NCBI RefSeq assembly: GCF_900188445.1
Contig: NZ_FZOR01000027.1
Location: 1 to 64,000 of the forward strand
Direction of reading: 5' to 3'
Origin: Actinomadura meyerae
GTDB taxonomy: Bacteria > Actinomycetota > Actinomycetes > Streptosporangiales > Streptosporangiaceae
Length of the DNA stretch: 64,000 nucleotides
The translations under genes and the position numbers were made by a program. Below the pieces are notes generated by a model that searched no databases, was not told the DNA's origin, and saw only the letters and a list, made by a program, of their open reading frames with translations. Shown in pieces: positions 8,070-16,777 of this stretch (within the stretch, counting starts at the first letter, position 1; each line of letters begins with the position of its first letter).

Positions 8070-9479
8070 TCAAGCCCGCTTCAGCTCCCAGCGCGGGCCC
8101 TGCGGGGTGTCCTCGACGACGATCCCCGCCTCAGCCAGGCTGTCGCGGATGGCGTCGGCGGCCGCGTAGTCCTTACGCGCGCGCGCCGCCTGCCGCTGCT
8201 CCAGCGCGACGGCGACGAGCGCGTCCACGACGGGACGCAGGTCGGCCTCGCCGGAGCGGTTCCACTGCGGCGACAGCGGGTCGATGCCGAGGACGTCCGC
8301 CATCGCCCGCACCGAGGCGAGGGCCGCGCGCACCGCCTCCTGGTCGCCGGACGCCAGCGCGCTGTTCCCCTCCCGCACCGTCTCGTGCAGCACGGCCAGC
8401 GCCTGCGGGACGCCCAGATCGTCGTCCATCGCGTCCTTGAACGCGGACGGCACGGAAGAGGCCGGTACAGAAGAGGCCGGAACGGCGCCCACCACTTCGG
8501 ACGCCCGCGTCACGAAGCCCTCTATCCGCTGGTAGGCGGACACGGCCTCGGCCAGGGCGGTGTCGGTGTAGTCCATCAGGGAGCGGTAGTGCGCCGAGAG
8601 CAGGTAGTACCGCACCTCCACCGGACGGGCCTTCTCCAGCAGATCGGGCAGCAGGACCACGTTGCCGACCGACTTGCTCATCTTCTCGCCGTCCACGGTG
8701 AGGAGCCCGTTGTGCAGCCAGTAGCGGGCGAACCCGTCACCCGCCGCACGCGACTGGGCGATCTCGTTCTCGTGGTGCGGGAAGATCAGGTCGACGCCGC
8801 CGCCGTGGATGTCGAACGTCGGGCCCAGGTACTTGGTCGCCATCGCGGAGCATTCGAGGTGCCAGCCGGGGCGGCCGTCGCCCCACGGCGTCTCCCAGGA
8901 CGGCTCGCCCGGTTTGGCGCCCTTCCACAGCGCGAAGTCGCGCGGGTCGCGCTTGCAGTCCTCGTTGGGGGTGTCGCCCGCCGATCGCATGCTGTCGAGC
9001 CGCTGGTTGGACAGCGCACCGTACTCGTCCGCCCACGACTTGACGTCGAAGTACACGTCGCCGCCCGCGGCGTAGGCGTGCCCCTTCTCGATCAGCCGGC
9101 GGATCAGCACGATCATCTCCGGGACGTGCCCGGTGGCGCGCGGCTCGATCGTCGGCGGCAGGCAGCCGAGCAGGTCGTAGCCCTGGTTGAAGACGCGCTG
9201 GTTGCCCTCGGCGACCGCGAACCACGGGACGCCCCGCTCCGCCGCCACCGCGAGGATCTTGTCGTCGACGTCGGTGACGTTGCGCGCGAACGTCACCTCG
9301 TAGCCGGACGCGCGCAGCCAGCGCAGCAGCACGTCGTAGATGACGCCCGAGCGGAGGTGCCCGATGTGGGGTGCCGCCTGCGGGGTCGCACCGCACACGT
9401 ACATCCCCACGCGGCCCTCTTCCAGGGGCTCGAACGTGCGGGTGGTACGGGTGCCGGTGTCGTAGAAGCGCAGGCTCAC
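8070..9479 (-). CDS. cysS: Cysteinyl-tRNA synthetase
   Basis: 469 residues, the full length of bacterial CysRS. Visible are the zinc/substrate segment MYVCGATPQ, the HIGH motif in APHIGHLRSG, the EC/HHENE zinc-site region (WHLECSAMA ... FPHHENEIAQS) and the KMSKS loop (GEKMSKSVGN). The C-terminal DALR-like anticodon-binding part is present. It charges tRNA-Cys and also supports mycothiol metabolism indirectly. It is separated from ispF and carD, with which it usually clusters, by about 6 kb of other genes. Confidence 0.95.
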   Translation of the reverse strand: MSLRFYDTGTRTTRTFEPLEEGRVGMYVCGATPQAAPHIGHLRSGVIYDVLLRWLRASGYEVTFARNVTDVDDKILAVAAERGVPWFAVAEGNQRVFNQGYDLLGCLPPTIEPRATGHVPEMIVLIRRLIEKGHAYAAGGDVYFDVKSWADEYGALSNQRLDSMRSAGDTPNEDCKRDPRDFALWKGAKPGEPSWETPWGDGRPGWHLECSAMATKYLGPTFDIHGGGVDLIFPHHENEIAQSRAAGDGFARYWLHNGLLTVDGEKMSKSVGNVVLLPDLLEKARPVEVRYYLLSAHYRSLMDYTDTALAEAVSAYQRIEGFVTRASEVVGAVPASSVPASSVPSAFKDAMDDDLGVPQALAVLHETVREGNSALASGDQEAVRAALASVRAMADVLGIDPLSPQWNRSGEADLRPVVDALVAVALEQRQAARARKDYAAADAIRDSLAEAGIVVEDTPQGPRWELKRA

Positions 9480-9483
9480 AGGT

Positions 9484-10767
9484 TCAGGTTATTGGATCAG
9501 GCGTGCCGCGCGTCGCGCATCCGGCGAGGCGTGCGGCGCGGGATTCCAGGTAGCGGCGTTCCGGGAGGCTCGTCGTGCGCCGCGCCGCCTCCCGGTACGC
9601 CTCCCGCGCGGCGTCCGGGTCGCCGGCCGTCTCCAGCAGGTGCGCCCGGACGGCGGCGAGCCGGTGGTGCCCCGCCATCCGGGCGTCGCCGTCGAGCGTG
9701 CGCAGCAGCTCCAGCCCGGCGGACGGGCCGTCCACCATGGCCAGCGCCACCGCCTCGTTCAGCGTGACCATCGGGTTCGGGGACAGGTGCGACAGCAGCC
9801 GGTACAGGCTCAGGATCTGGCGCCAGTCGGTGTCCTCGGCCCGCGCGGCCTCCGCGTGCACGGCGGCGATCGCGGCCTGGAGCTGGTACGGGCCGGGCGG
9901 CGACCAGGTGAGGGCCTCGGTGATCAGCGCGGTGCCCTCCTCGATCGCGTCCCGCCGCCACAGCGTCCGGTCCTGCTCGGTGAGCGGGATCAGCAGGCCG
10001 CCGCGCCCCGTCCGGGCCGGGCGGCGGGCGTCGGTGAGCAGCATCAGCGCGAGCAGGCCCGCGACCTCGCCGTCCTCCGGCAGCAGCGCGCGCAGCGCCC
10101 GCGCCAGCCGGATCGCCTCCGCCGTCAGGTCGGCGCGCTGCAGGTCCGGCCCGCTGGACGCCGTGTAGCCCTCGTTGAAGACGAGGTACAGCACGTGCAG
10201 GACGGCCTTCAGCCGCGCGTCGCGCTCCCCGGCGGGCGGCATCGCGAACCGCGCCCCCGCCGCCTTGATCTTCTGCTTGGCGCGGCTGACCCGCTGCGCC
10301 ATCGTCGCCTCCGGGACGAGGAACGCGCGCGCGATCTGCGCCGTGGTGAGGCCGCCGACCGCGCGCAGCGTCAGCGCGACCTGCGAGGGCGGCGACAGCG
10401 CCGGGTGGCAGCACAGGAACAGCAGTGCCAGCGTGTCGTCCCGGTCGGATGTCCGGTCCTCGTCCGGGCCCGGCACCGCCCCCTCCCCGGCGAAGACCGT
10501 GTCGTCCGCGAAGACGGCCGCCTCGCGGTCGCGCCGGGCCCGCTCGCTGCGCCACTGGTCGGTGAGCCGCCGGGTCGCCACGGTGAGCAGCCAGCCACGC
10601 GGATTGTCCGGAACGCCCTCCCCCGGCCACTGCACGGCGGCGGCGAGCAGCGCCTCCTGCACGGCGTCCTCGCAGGCGTCGAAGGCGCCGTGCCGCCGCA
10701 CGAGCGTGCCGAGCACCTGCGGCGCGAGCGCGCGCAGCAGGTCCTCGACGGCCGGGGGCGTCCTCAC
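9484..10767 (-). CDS. Second ECF42-type sigma factor
   Basis: 427 residues with sigma region 2 (DACEDAVQEALLAA ... GWLLTVATRRLTDQWR), region 4 (LTTAQIARAFLVPEATMAQRVSRAKQKI) and the same long C-terminal extension (LVFNEGYTASSG, YQLQAAIAAVHAEA) as the homologue at 4774. The GTG start at 10767 overlaps the stop of the upstream YCII gene (ATGTGA), giving translational coupling. The C terminus ends 4 bp before the cysS start. Sequence divergence from the other copy suggests an old paralogue rather than a recent duplication. Confidence 0.88.
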   Translation of the reverse strand: MRTPPAVEDLLRALAPQVLGTLVRRHGAFDACEDAVQEALLAAAVQWPGEGVPDNPRGWLLTVATRRLTDQWRSERARRDREAAVFADDTVFAGEGAVPGPDEDRTSDRDDTLALLFLCCHPALSPPSQVALTLRAVGGLTTAQIARAFLVPEATMAQRVSRAKQKIKAAGARFAMPPAGERDARLKAVLHVLYLVFNEGYTASSGPDLQRADLTAEAIRLARALRALLPEDGEVAGLLALMLLTDARRPARTGRGGLLIPLTEQDRTLWRRDAIEEGTALITEALTWSPPGPYQLQAAIAAVHAEAARAEDTDWRQILSLYRLLSHLSPNPMVTLNEAVALAMVDGPSAGLELLRTLDGDARMAGHHRLAAVRAHLLETAGDPDAAREAYREAARRTTSLPERRYLESRAARLAGCATRGTPDPIT

Positions 10768-11129
10768 ATCTCCGTCCCGGCCTCGGTCATGACCGCCCGG
10801 ACCTCCATGTGCCCGCCGTACCGGACGTCGGGCCAGCGGGAGGCGATCTCCACCGCGCGCTCCTCCGACTCGCAGTCGACCATGATGTAGCCGGCGAAGT
10901 GCTCCTTGGCCTCCAGGAACGGCCCGTCGGTCACGGCGGGCTGCCCGTCCCCCGCCCGGACGGTCTTCGTCGCGGCCGGGTCGGCGAGGGCGTTGCCCTG
11001 CACCATCTCCCCCGACTCGGTGAGCTCCGCCATGATCGCGTCGACCTCGCCGAACAGCGCCTCGCGCTCGGCCTCCGTCAGCTCCTCCACGAAGCCGGGA
11101 CGGTTGTAGATCAGCAGCATGTACTTCAC
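10764..11129 (-). CDS. YCII/DGPF-domain protein, partner of second ECF42 sigma factor
   Basis: 121 residues with the canonical motif TDGPFLEAKEHFAGY and the N-terminal strand MKYMLLIYNRPG. It is a ferredoxin-like dimeric fold by family. It is first in a two-gene unit with the sigma factor at 9484 and overlaps its start. The region upstream (11130-11243) is the likely promoter; ECF42 factors commonly drive their own DGPF gene, but no motif could be verified here. Confidence 0.87.
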   Translation of the reverse strand: MKYMLLIYNRPGFVEELTEAEREALFGEVDAIMAELTESGEMVQGNALADPAATKTVRAGDGQPAVTDGPFLEAKEHFAGYIMVDCESEERAVEIASRWPDVRYGGHMEVRAVMTEAGTEM

Positions 11130-11243
11130 GGGTGCTCCCCTTCGCTCGCGGTTCCGGGCGGCCGCCGCGGCCGCTCGTCACAGAACGATCGGAACCGCGG
11201 CCGCGTTCTCGACATCCCCCGCCGCGATCCGCGGAAAAATTCT

Positions 11244-11981
11244 TCAGCGGAGTCCGCCGTCGTCGCCGAGGCGGTGGCACAGGGCCGCGAACACCGGCGT
11301 GTCCGGCACCTGGGAGGCGACCGCGACAAGGTCCGGACGGCCGGAATGGGACCGGACGGCCACCAGCCCGTTCTCGATCACCACGTCCTGGACGTCCTTC
11401 CACGGCAGGCGCTCGCCGTCCTTCTCGACGCCGTCGAGGTCCAGCGTGAACGGACCCAGCCGCACCGTCTCCCGGGCCCGCACCGCCGCCAGGAGGCGCG
11501 GGACGAGCCGGGCCGTCACCTCCTCGGCGATGGCGACGCCGAGCGTCCGGACGTCCGGGATGTCGTCTTCGAGGCGCAGCACGCGGCCGTCACGGGCCAC
11601 GACCGTGAAGCGCCACCGGGTGCGCGGGCCGCCGCGCCGGCCGGAGACCGTGACCGACTCCAGCTCGTCCCACGCGTAGGCGGCCTCGCCGTCCGGCCCG
11701 GTGATCGAGAAGCCGCCCGTGTGGAGGCGCGCGACCCGGTGGCGGAGCCGGAGGGGGTCGCGTCCCGCGATCCAGCCGGCGGCGGCCGCGTAGCCCATCG
11801 CCAGCAGCAGCGCGGGGATCCCCACCCACCAGACGCGATCGCGCAGGTAGAGGACGGCGCCGGGGATCAGCGCCAGCGACGCCAGGCTCAGCAGGCACAG
11901 CCACAGCCAGGTGCGGCGGCCCGCGGCCCTGCCGTCGAAGGTCCGGATCGGCTCGCCCAGCCGATCATGAGGCGGCGCCAC
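11244..11981 (-). CDS. DUF6585-like membrane protein
   Basis: 245 residues. Two adjacent hydrophobic helices near residues 24-70 (LWLCLLSLASLALIPGAVLYL, then WVGIPALLLAMGYAAAAGWIA) are followed by a soluble beta-rich part that looks PH-like (GFSITGPDGEAAYAWDELESVTV). This matches actinobacterial DUF6585 proteins of unknown function. It probably sits in the membrane with its large domain in the cytoplasm. It is divergent from the DUF2637 gene at 12196, with 214 bp between them and no clear palindrome. Confidence 0.6.
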   Translation of the reverse strand: MAPPHDRLGEPIRTFDGRAAGRRTWLWLCLLSLASLALIPGAVLYLRDRVWWVGIPALLLAMGYAAAAGWIAGRDPLRLRHRVARLHTGGFSITGPDGEAAYAWDELESVTVSGRRGGPRTRWRFTVVARDGRVLRLEDDIPDVRTLGVAIAEEVTARLVPRLLAAVRARETVRLGPFTLDLDGVEKDGERLPWKDVQDVVIENGLVAVRSHSGRPDLVAVASQVPDTPVFAALCHRLGDDGGLR

Positions 11982-12195
11982 GCCGCGCTACCGGGCCCGC
12001 CCGGCCCGCATCCCGCCCACGAACCGGCCGTACGGCATCGCAGCCTCCTCTCGGGGTGTCGTCGTCCATACCGTACGTCTCTCCACTTATGGTGCACAGC
12101 GACAAAGTGATCACCAAGAAGTTGCGGTTCGGCGCGGTGCGGGCTGGTTAATCTCGGCTCAGGACCTCAGCCGCCCTCCCCCGGAACGAGACTCG

Positions 12196-13362
12196 ATGCC
12201 AACTGATCGGACCCGGCCCGCCTACAGCCGCGGGCAGCGGCGGCTGCTGACCGCCCTCGCCGGCCTCGTCGTCGCCGCGCTCGCGGCCGGCGCGTACGTG
12301 CTCACCTACGGCGTGCTGCGCGAACTCGCGGTCGCCGGCGGGGCGGGCCGGCGCTGGGCGCCGCTGTACCCGGTGATGGCCGACACGCTCGTCGCGATGA
12401 CGATCCTGTCGCTGGTCGTCACCCGGGGGGCCCGCTGGTGGACGCGGCTGCTGCGCTGGGCGCTGCTGCTCGCCCTCGTCGCCGGGGGCGCCGCGCTGCA
12501 CGTCCAGCACTCGGTGTGGGGGTACGCGTCCCTGCCGGACGACGCCGTGAAGGCCGGGATCGCCGTGGCGCCGCACGTCATGCTGGTGATCGCGGTCTGG
12601 CTGTGGCTGACGATGTTCAAGCAGATCCGGGTGGCCCGGCCCACCGCCGACGACGGGGGTGCGCCCGCGGAGACGCAGCAGCGCGGCCACGTGAAGGTGC
12701 TGGAGCCGGCCGCGCCGCCGCTCGCCCTGGAGGCCCCCGCCGAGAGCGCACCGGAGCCGCACGCCCCCTTCACCGAGGGGCCGGACGAGCTCATCCCCTT
12801 CCCGCCGGAGGCCGCCGCCCCCGAGCCGGAGCCCGAGCCCGTCGAGCCGGAACCGCGCGAGCCGGAGCCCCACCGATCGGAGGCGCACGAACCGGCGGCT
12901 CACGAACCGGCGGCGTACGAGCCCCAGCGGGAGCCCGGCGGGTTCGGCGGCGGCCTGTACGCCGGGAACCTGTCGTCCGAACCGGCACCGCCGCTGGACG
13001 CGCTGCCCGAGCCCGCGCCGCCGCTGGACGCCCTGCCCGAGCCCCGGCAGCCGCTCGACCCCGTCCCGGCGCTGCTGCCGACGGACGTCGAGCTCGTCCG
13101 CGGCCAGGACCGCGAGGAGGCGCCGCAGCGGCCGGTCGCGGCGACAACCCGCCCCGACATCGTCGTGCCCGGCGCGGCCGGCACGCCCGGTGCGGCCAGC
13201 CGGCCAGGCGCGCCCGCGGCGACCGGTGGGGACGAGGACCTCCACGACCCGCCGCCCGCCGACCGCGCCGAGGACCCCGACGCCGGCGACCGCCCGGCCG
13301 CGGACTGGAACCCGCCGCCGTCCGGCAACTTCCGCAGCGGTCCCACCCCGCCCGCCGACTAG
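12196..13362 (+). CDS. DUF2637 membrane protein with long Pro/Glu-rich tail
   Basis: 388 residues. Four hydrophobic helices in the first about 140 residues match DUF2637, a family found in actinobacterial mobile or plasmid-related genes (SpdB/transfer-associated proteins) as well as chromosomal loci. After about residue 150 the protein becomes a low-complexity tail rich in Pro, Glu and Ala, with a near-repeat of LDALPEPAPP. ATG 12196 follows the promoter-like gap. The gene downstream begins 30 bp later. Function unknown. Confidence 0.65.
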   Translation: MPTDRTRPAYSRGQRRLLTALAGLVVAALAAGAYVLTYGVLRELAVAGGAGRRWAPLYPVMADTLVAMTILSLVVTRGARWWTRLLRWALLLALVAGGAALHVQHSVWGYASLPDDAVKAGIAVAPHVMLVIAVWLWLTMFKQIRVARPTADDGGAPAETQQRGHVKVLEPAAPPLALEAPAESAPEPHAPFTEGPDELIPFPPEAAAPEPEPEPVEPEPREPEPHRSEAHEPAAHEPAAYEPQREPGGFGGGLYAGNLSSEPAPPLDALPEPAPPLDALPEPRQPLDPVPALLPTDVELVRGQDREEAPQRPVAATTRPDIVVPGAAGTPGAASRPGAPAATGGDEDLHDPPPADRAEDPDAGDRPAADWNPPPSGNFRSGPTPPAD

Positions 13363-13391
13363 CGGCGCGGGTCCGGGGTAGGGGGGCCCGC

Positions 13392-14198
13392 ATGAGCGCC
13401 CTACTCGCTCGGCTCCTCGACGACGCCGCGCTCTCCTCGCCGGACCCCGCCCCGCCGTCCGAGGCCCTGCCCGCCTACCGGGCCGCCGCCCGCGCGCCCG
13501 TCACCGGGCGGCTGCGCTGCCCCGCGTCCCGGTTCGGCGAGCTGCGGGCCCATCTCGTCCCGGAGGACCTCCTCGACCTCGTCCTCGTCGCCGACACCGG
13601 CCTCGAGGAGCTGCCGAGGGCGCTGGCCGCGGCGCACGCCGAGCCGCGCGTCCGGCCCCTGGACGTGGAGATCCCCGTGTCGGACGACGCCGACCAGGCG
13701 CGGGCCGTCGCCGTGGCGGTGGCGCGGCTGCCCGCGGGCGTCCCCGCGCGCGTCGAGGTGCGCTCCGCGCCCGGCTGGCGCGAGGCTTTGGACCGCATCG
13801 CCGCCGCCCGCGACCGCGGCATCCCCCTCGGCGCCGCGACCCGGACGGCCGCCACGGCGTTCATCGCGGCCTGCGCCGAGCGCCGGCTCGACTTCACCTG
13901 CACGGCGGAGCCGGGCCGCAGGGTCCTGAACGTTCTGCTGGCCGCCGCGCACGCCGCCGCCCCAGCCGGTACCGCCCCGGCCGGCGCCGCCGGGGAGCGC
14001 GACATCGCCCGGACCCTCGACCGCGCCGACGCCGCGGGCCTGGCCGCCGAGGCCCGGAGGCTCCCGGACGAGGCGGCGCGGGCCGCCCGGCGGCTGCTGG
14101 CCGCGGTCGGCGTCCGCCGCCCCGGCGCGGCGCGGGCCGAACTGCACCGGTTGGGCCTGATCGAATCGCCGGACACGGGGGAAGATATGTCTCCATGA
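13392..14198 (+). CDS. Conserved hypothetical upstream of fumarylacetoacetase
   Basis: 268 residues, Ala/Arg-rich with alternating strands and helices (VPEDLLDLVLVADTG, VEIPVSDDADQARAVAVAVARL), suggesting an alpha/beta barrel-like fold. Its stop overlaps the fumarylacetoacetase start by 4 bp, so it is translationally coupled to that gene and may assist aromatic or homogentisate degradation. I do not recognise a family with a known activity. Confidence 0.6.
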   Translation: MSALLARLLDDAALSSPDPAPPSEALPAYRAAARAPVTGRLRCPASRFGELRAHLVPEDLLDLVLVADTGLEELPRALAAAHAEPRVRPLDVEIPVSDDADQARAVAVAVARLPAGVPARVEVRSAPGWREALDRIAAARDRGIPLGAATRTAATAFIAACAERRLDFTCTAEPGRRVLNVLLAAAHAAAPAGTAPAGAAGERDIARTLDRADAAGLAAEARRLPDEAARAARRLLAAVGVRRPGAARAELHRLGLIESPDTGEDMSP

Positions 14199-15412
14199 CG
14201 ACCGAGTCGTGGGTTGAGGCGGACGAGGACGCCGGGTTCGGCATCGAGAACCTGCCCTACGGGGTGTTCGCGCGGCCCGGGGAGCTGCCGCGCGTCGGCG
14301 TGGCCATCGGCGACCGCGTCCTCGACCTGGCCGCGATGTCGGCGGCCGGGCTGGTCGAGGACCGCCACTACTTCGCCTCGGGCTCGCTGAACGCCTTCAT
14401 GGTGGCGGGACGCGGCGCCTGGCGGGCGAACCGGGAGCGGGTGACCGAGTTGCTCACCGACGCGTCCTACCGGGACCGGGTCGAGCCGCACCTGCTCCCC
14501 GTCGCGGATGTGGAGCTGCTGCGGCCGTTCGAGGTCGCCGACTACGTCGACTTCTATTCGAACGAGTACCACGCCGTGAACGCGGGGCGGATGATGCGGC
14601 CGCACGGCGACCCGCTGCCGCCCAACTGGAAGCGGCTGCCGGTCGGCTACCACGGCCGCTCGGGCACCGTGTACCCGTCGGGGACGCCGATCATCCGGCC
14701 GTGCGGGCAGCGCCGCGCGCCGGGCGGCGGCGAGCCGTCCTACGGTCCGTCGCAGCGCCTGGACTTCGAGGCGGAGGTCGGGTTCGTCGCGGGCGTCCCG
14801 TCCTCGGCCGGCCGCGGCGTCGCCGCGGACGCGTTCCGCGACCACGTGTTCGGCTTCGTGCTGGTGAACGACTGGAGCGCGCGCGACCTGCAGGCGTGGG
14901 AGTCGCAGCCGCTCGGGCCGTTCCTCGGCAAGTCGTTCGCGACGTCGGTCTCGTCCTGGGTGGTGCCGGTCGCGGCGCTGGAGGCCGCGCGCGTCGAGCC
15001 GCCCGTCCAGGACCCGGCTCCGCTGGACTACCTGCGCTGCGCCGAGCCGTGGGGGCTGGACCTGCGGCTGGAGGTCCTGATCAACGGGCAGGTGGCGGCG
15101 CGGCCGCGGTTCGCGTCGATGTACTGGACGTCGCCGCAGCAGCTCGCGCACGCCACGGTGAACGGCGCGCCGCTGCGCACCGGCGACCTGTTCGCCTCCG
15201 GGACGGTCTCCGGCCCGGAGCGCGACCAGCGCGGCTGCATGCTGGAACTCAGCTGGAACGGCGAGGAGCCCCTCGAACTGCCCGACGGCACGAAGCGCAC
15301 GTTCCTGGAGGACGGCGACACGGTCACGATCCGCGCCCAGGCGCCGGGGGCGGGCGGCTCGCGCATCACGTTGGGCGAGGTGACCGGCACCGTCCACCCG
15401 GCCCAGGGCTAG
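14195..15412 (+). CDS. fahA: Fumarylacetoacetase
   Basis: 405 residues, near the usual 410-420. An N-terminal SH3-like domain (SWVEADEDAGFGIENLPYGVF) is followed by the FAH catalytic barrel with YSNEYHAVNAGRMMR, the long conserved PVGYHGRSGT, VNDWSARDLQAWES and FLGKSFATSVSSWV. It hydrolyses fumarylacetoacetate to fumarate and acetoacetate, the last step of tyrosine/homogentisate catabolism. The other pathway genes are not in the window. ATG 14195 overlaps the preceding stop (ATGA). Confidence 0.95.
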   Translation: MTTESWVEADEDAGFGIENLPYGVFARPGELPRVGVAIGDRVLDLAAMSAAGLVEDRHYFASGSLNAFMVAGRGAWRANRERVTELLTDASYRDRVEPHLLPVADVELLRPFEVADYVDFYSNEYHAVNAGRMMRPHGDPLPPNWKRLPVGYHGRSGTVYPSGTPIIRPCGQRRAPGGGEPSYGPSQRLDFEAEVGFVAGVPSSAGRGVAADAFRDHVFGFVLVNDWSARDLQAWESQPLGPFLGKSFATSVSSWVVPVAALEAARVEPPVQDPAPLDYLRCAEPWGLDLRLEVLINGQVAARPRFASMYWTSPQQLAHATVNGAPLRTGDLFASGTVSGPERDQRGCMLELSWNGEEPLELPDGTKRTFLEDGDTVTIRAQAPGAGGSRITLGEVTGTVHPAQG

Positions 15413-15435
15413 AACGCAGGGGCCGGGCCGCAGGG

Positions 15436-15930
15436 TCAGGGGCCGGGGGGCAGGACCAGGGCGGTCGCCACGGCGGCGAGGCCCTCGCCCCGGCCGGTGA
15501 GGCCGAGGCCGTCGGTGGTGGTCGCGGAGATCGTGACCGGGGCGCCGCCGAGGGCCTCGGTGAGGGTCTTCTCGGCCTCGGCCCGCCGCTTGCCGATCTT
15601 CGGGCGGTTGCCGATGACCTGGACGGCCACGTTGCCGATGGTGAAGCCCGCGTCGGTGACGCGGCGCGCGACCTCGGCGATCAGGTCGGTGCCGGACGCG
15701 CCGGACCAGCGCGGGTCATCCGTGCCGAAGACCGCGCCGAGGTCGCCGAGACCGCAGGCCGACAGCAGGGCGTCGCAGGCGGCGTGCGCGGCGACGTCGC
15801 CGTCGGAGTGGCCGGCGAGGCCGTGGCCCTCACCCGGCCATTCGAGCCCCGCGACCTTGAGCGGCCGCGGAGTGGACGAGAACGGGTGGACGTCGGTACC
15901 GACGCCCACCCGTGGAAGCCGTGTGCTCAA
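15436..15930 (-). CDS. ispF: 2-C-methyl-D-erythritol 2,4-cyclodiphosphate synthase
   Basis: 164 residues from TTG 15930; GTG 15909 at VGVGTDVHPF is an alternative. The zinc ligands DVH near the N terminus, the GHSDGDVAAHAACDALL block and the C-terminal SATTTDGLGLTGRGEGLAA identify IspF of the MEP isoprenoid pathway. It lies 13 bp downstream of carD in the same direction. The expected ispD between the two is absent, so cytidylyl-transfer must be encoded elsewhere. Confidence 0.93.
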   Translation of the reverse strand: MSTRLPRVGVGTDVHPFSSTPRPLKVAGLEWPGEGHGLAGHSDGDVAAHAACDALLSACGLGDLGAVFGTDDPRWSGASGTDLIAEVARRVTDAGFTIGNVAVQVIGNRPKIGKRRAEAEKTLTEALGGAPVTISATTTDGLGLTGRGEGLAAVATALVLPPGP

Positions 15931-15943
15931 TTCGGCCGGCCGC

Positions 15944-16426
15944 TCAGCTGGCCAGGACCTCGTCCAGCAGGGCCTCTGCCTTGTCCTCGTTGGTCTTCTC
16001 GGCGAGCGCGAGCTCGCTGACCAGGATCTGGCGCGCCTTGGCCAGCATCCGCTTCTCACCCGCGGACAGGCCGCGCTCCTTGTCGCGCCGCCAGAGGTCG
16101 CGGACGACTTCGGCGACCTTGTTGACGTCACCGGAGGCGAGCTTCTCAAGGTTCGCCTTGTACCGGCGCGACCAGTTGGTGGGCTCTTCGGTGTAGGGTG
16201 CGCGAAGCACCTCGAACACCTTCTCAAGTCCCTCCTGGCCGACGACGTCCCGGACGCCCACGTCCTCGACGTTCTCGACCGGGACCCGCACTGTCAGGTC
16301 ACCCTTGTCAACCTTCAGGACCAGATAGGTCCTGTCCTCACCCTTGATGGTGCGAGTCTCGATGGCCTCGATCCGAGCAGCCCCATGGTGGGGGTAGACG
16401 ACGGTGTCGCCGACCTGGAAAGTCAT
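15944..16426 (-). CDS. carD: CarD-family RNA polymerase-binding transcription factor
   Basis: 160 residues. The N-terminal RNA-polymerase interaction domain begins MTFQVGDTVVYPHHGAARIEAIE, and the C-terminal helical DNA-binding part includes NWSRRYKANLEKLASGD and LWRRDKERGLSAGEKRML. CarD stabilises open complexes at rRNA and many other promoters and is essential in mycobacteria. ATG 16426 has GGAAGGGG about 10 bases upstream. Upstream in-frame codons are rejected because they read through the promoter region. Confidence 0.95.
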   Translation of the reverse strand: MTFQVGDTVVYPHHGAARIEAIETRTIKGEDRTYLVLKVDKGDLTVRVPVENVEDVGVRDVVGQEGLEKVFEVLRAPYTEEPTNWSRRYKANLEKLASGDVNKVAEVVRDLWRRDKERGLSAGEKRMLAKARQILVSELALAEKTNEDKAEALLDEVLAS

Positions 16427-16453
16427 GTGACAAGTACCCCTTCCGCTAGAACC

Positions 16454-16482
16454 AGGGTAGCACGGAAACGAGCATGGCTGAA
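16454..16482 (-). promoter_or_regulatory. Candidate carD promoter
   Basis: On the minus strand TTCAGC (16482-16477) and TACCCT (16459-16454) are separated by 17 bases and lie about 28 bases before the carD start, leaving room for the ribosome binding site. They fit a sigma-70/HrdB-type promoter moderately well. The rest of the 16427-16777 gap shows no gene I can support; it also carries the 5' region of the plus-strand gene at 16778. Confidence 0.35.
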
Positions 16483-16777
16483 CCGGCCTTCCAGACATAT
16501 GCGCAGGTCAACCCGCATATTGGGGTATTGACAAAGCCCTTTAATGGTGCATCGGCGACCAGTTCCCCGCACTCAGTGTAGCCGGGAGATCACTGGGATC
16601 CCACCGAAACGCCATTACCGGTAAGGGGGCCGCGGTTACAAGCATCCGTCCCGCCGCGCCCGGCCACGCGTTCCATACTGGGAGGTGAACCAGCCGCGCG
16701 GCGCGGGTACGAAGCGCCCGGAAGGGTTGGAACTGGACGGCGGCCCGGGTGACGCGACCCGTTGAGGGAGGTGCGGC

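Noticed and set aside
10175..10792. Long open frames antisense to the second sigma factor gene
   Set aside because: They are Ser/Arg-rich shadow translations typical of high-GC DNA and lack starts with binding sites; the sigma factor explains the region.
12438..14198. A very long alternative frame across the DUF2637 and following genes
   Set aside because: Its translation is Arg/Ala/Gly repeats with no domain; two genes in other frames have proper starts, domains and overlaps.
16670..16765. A possible 26-codon ORF just before the gene at 16778
   Set aside because: The GGAG site lies directly against the GTG, too close for initiation, and the peptide has no recognisable features.
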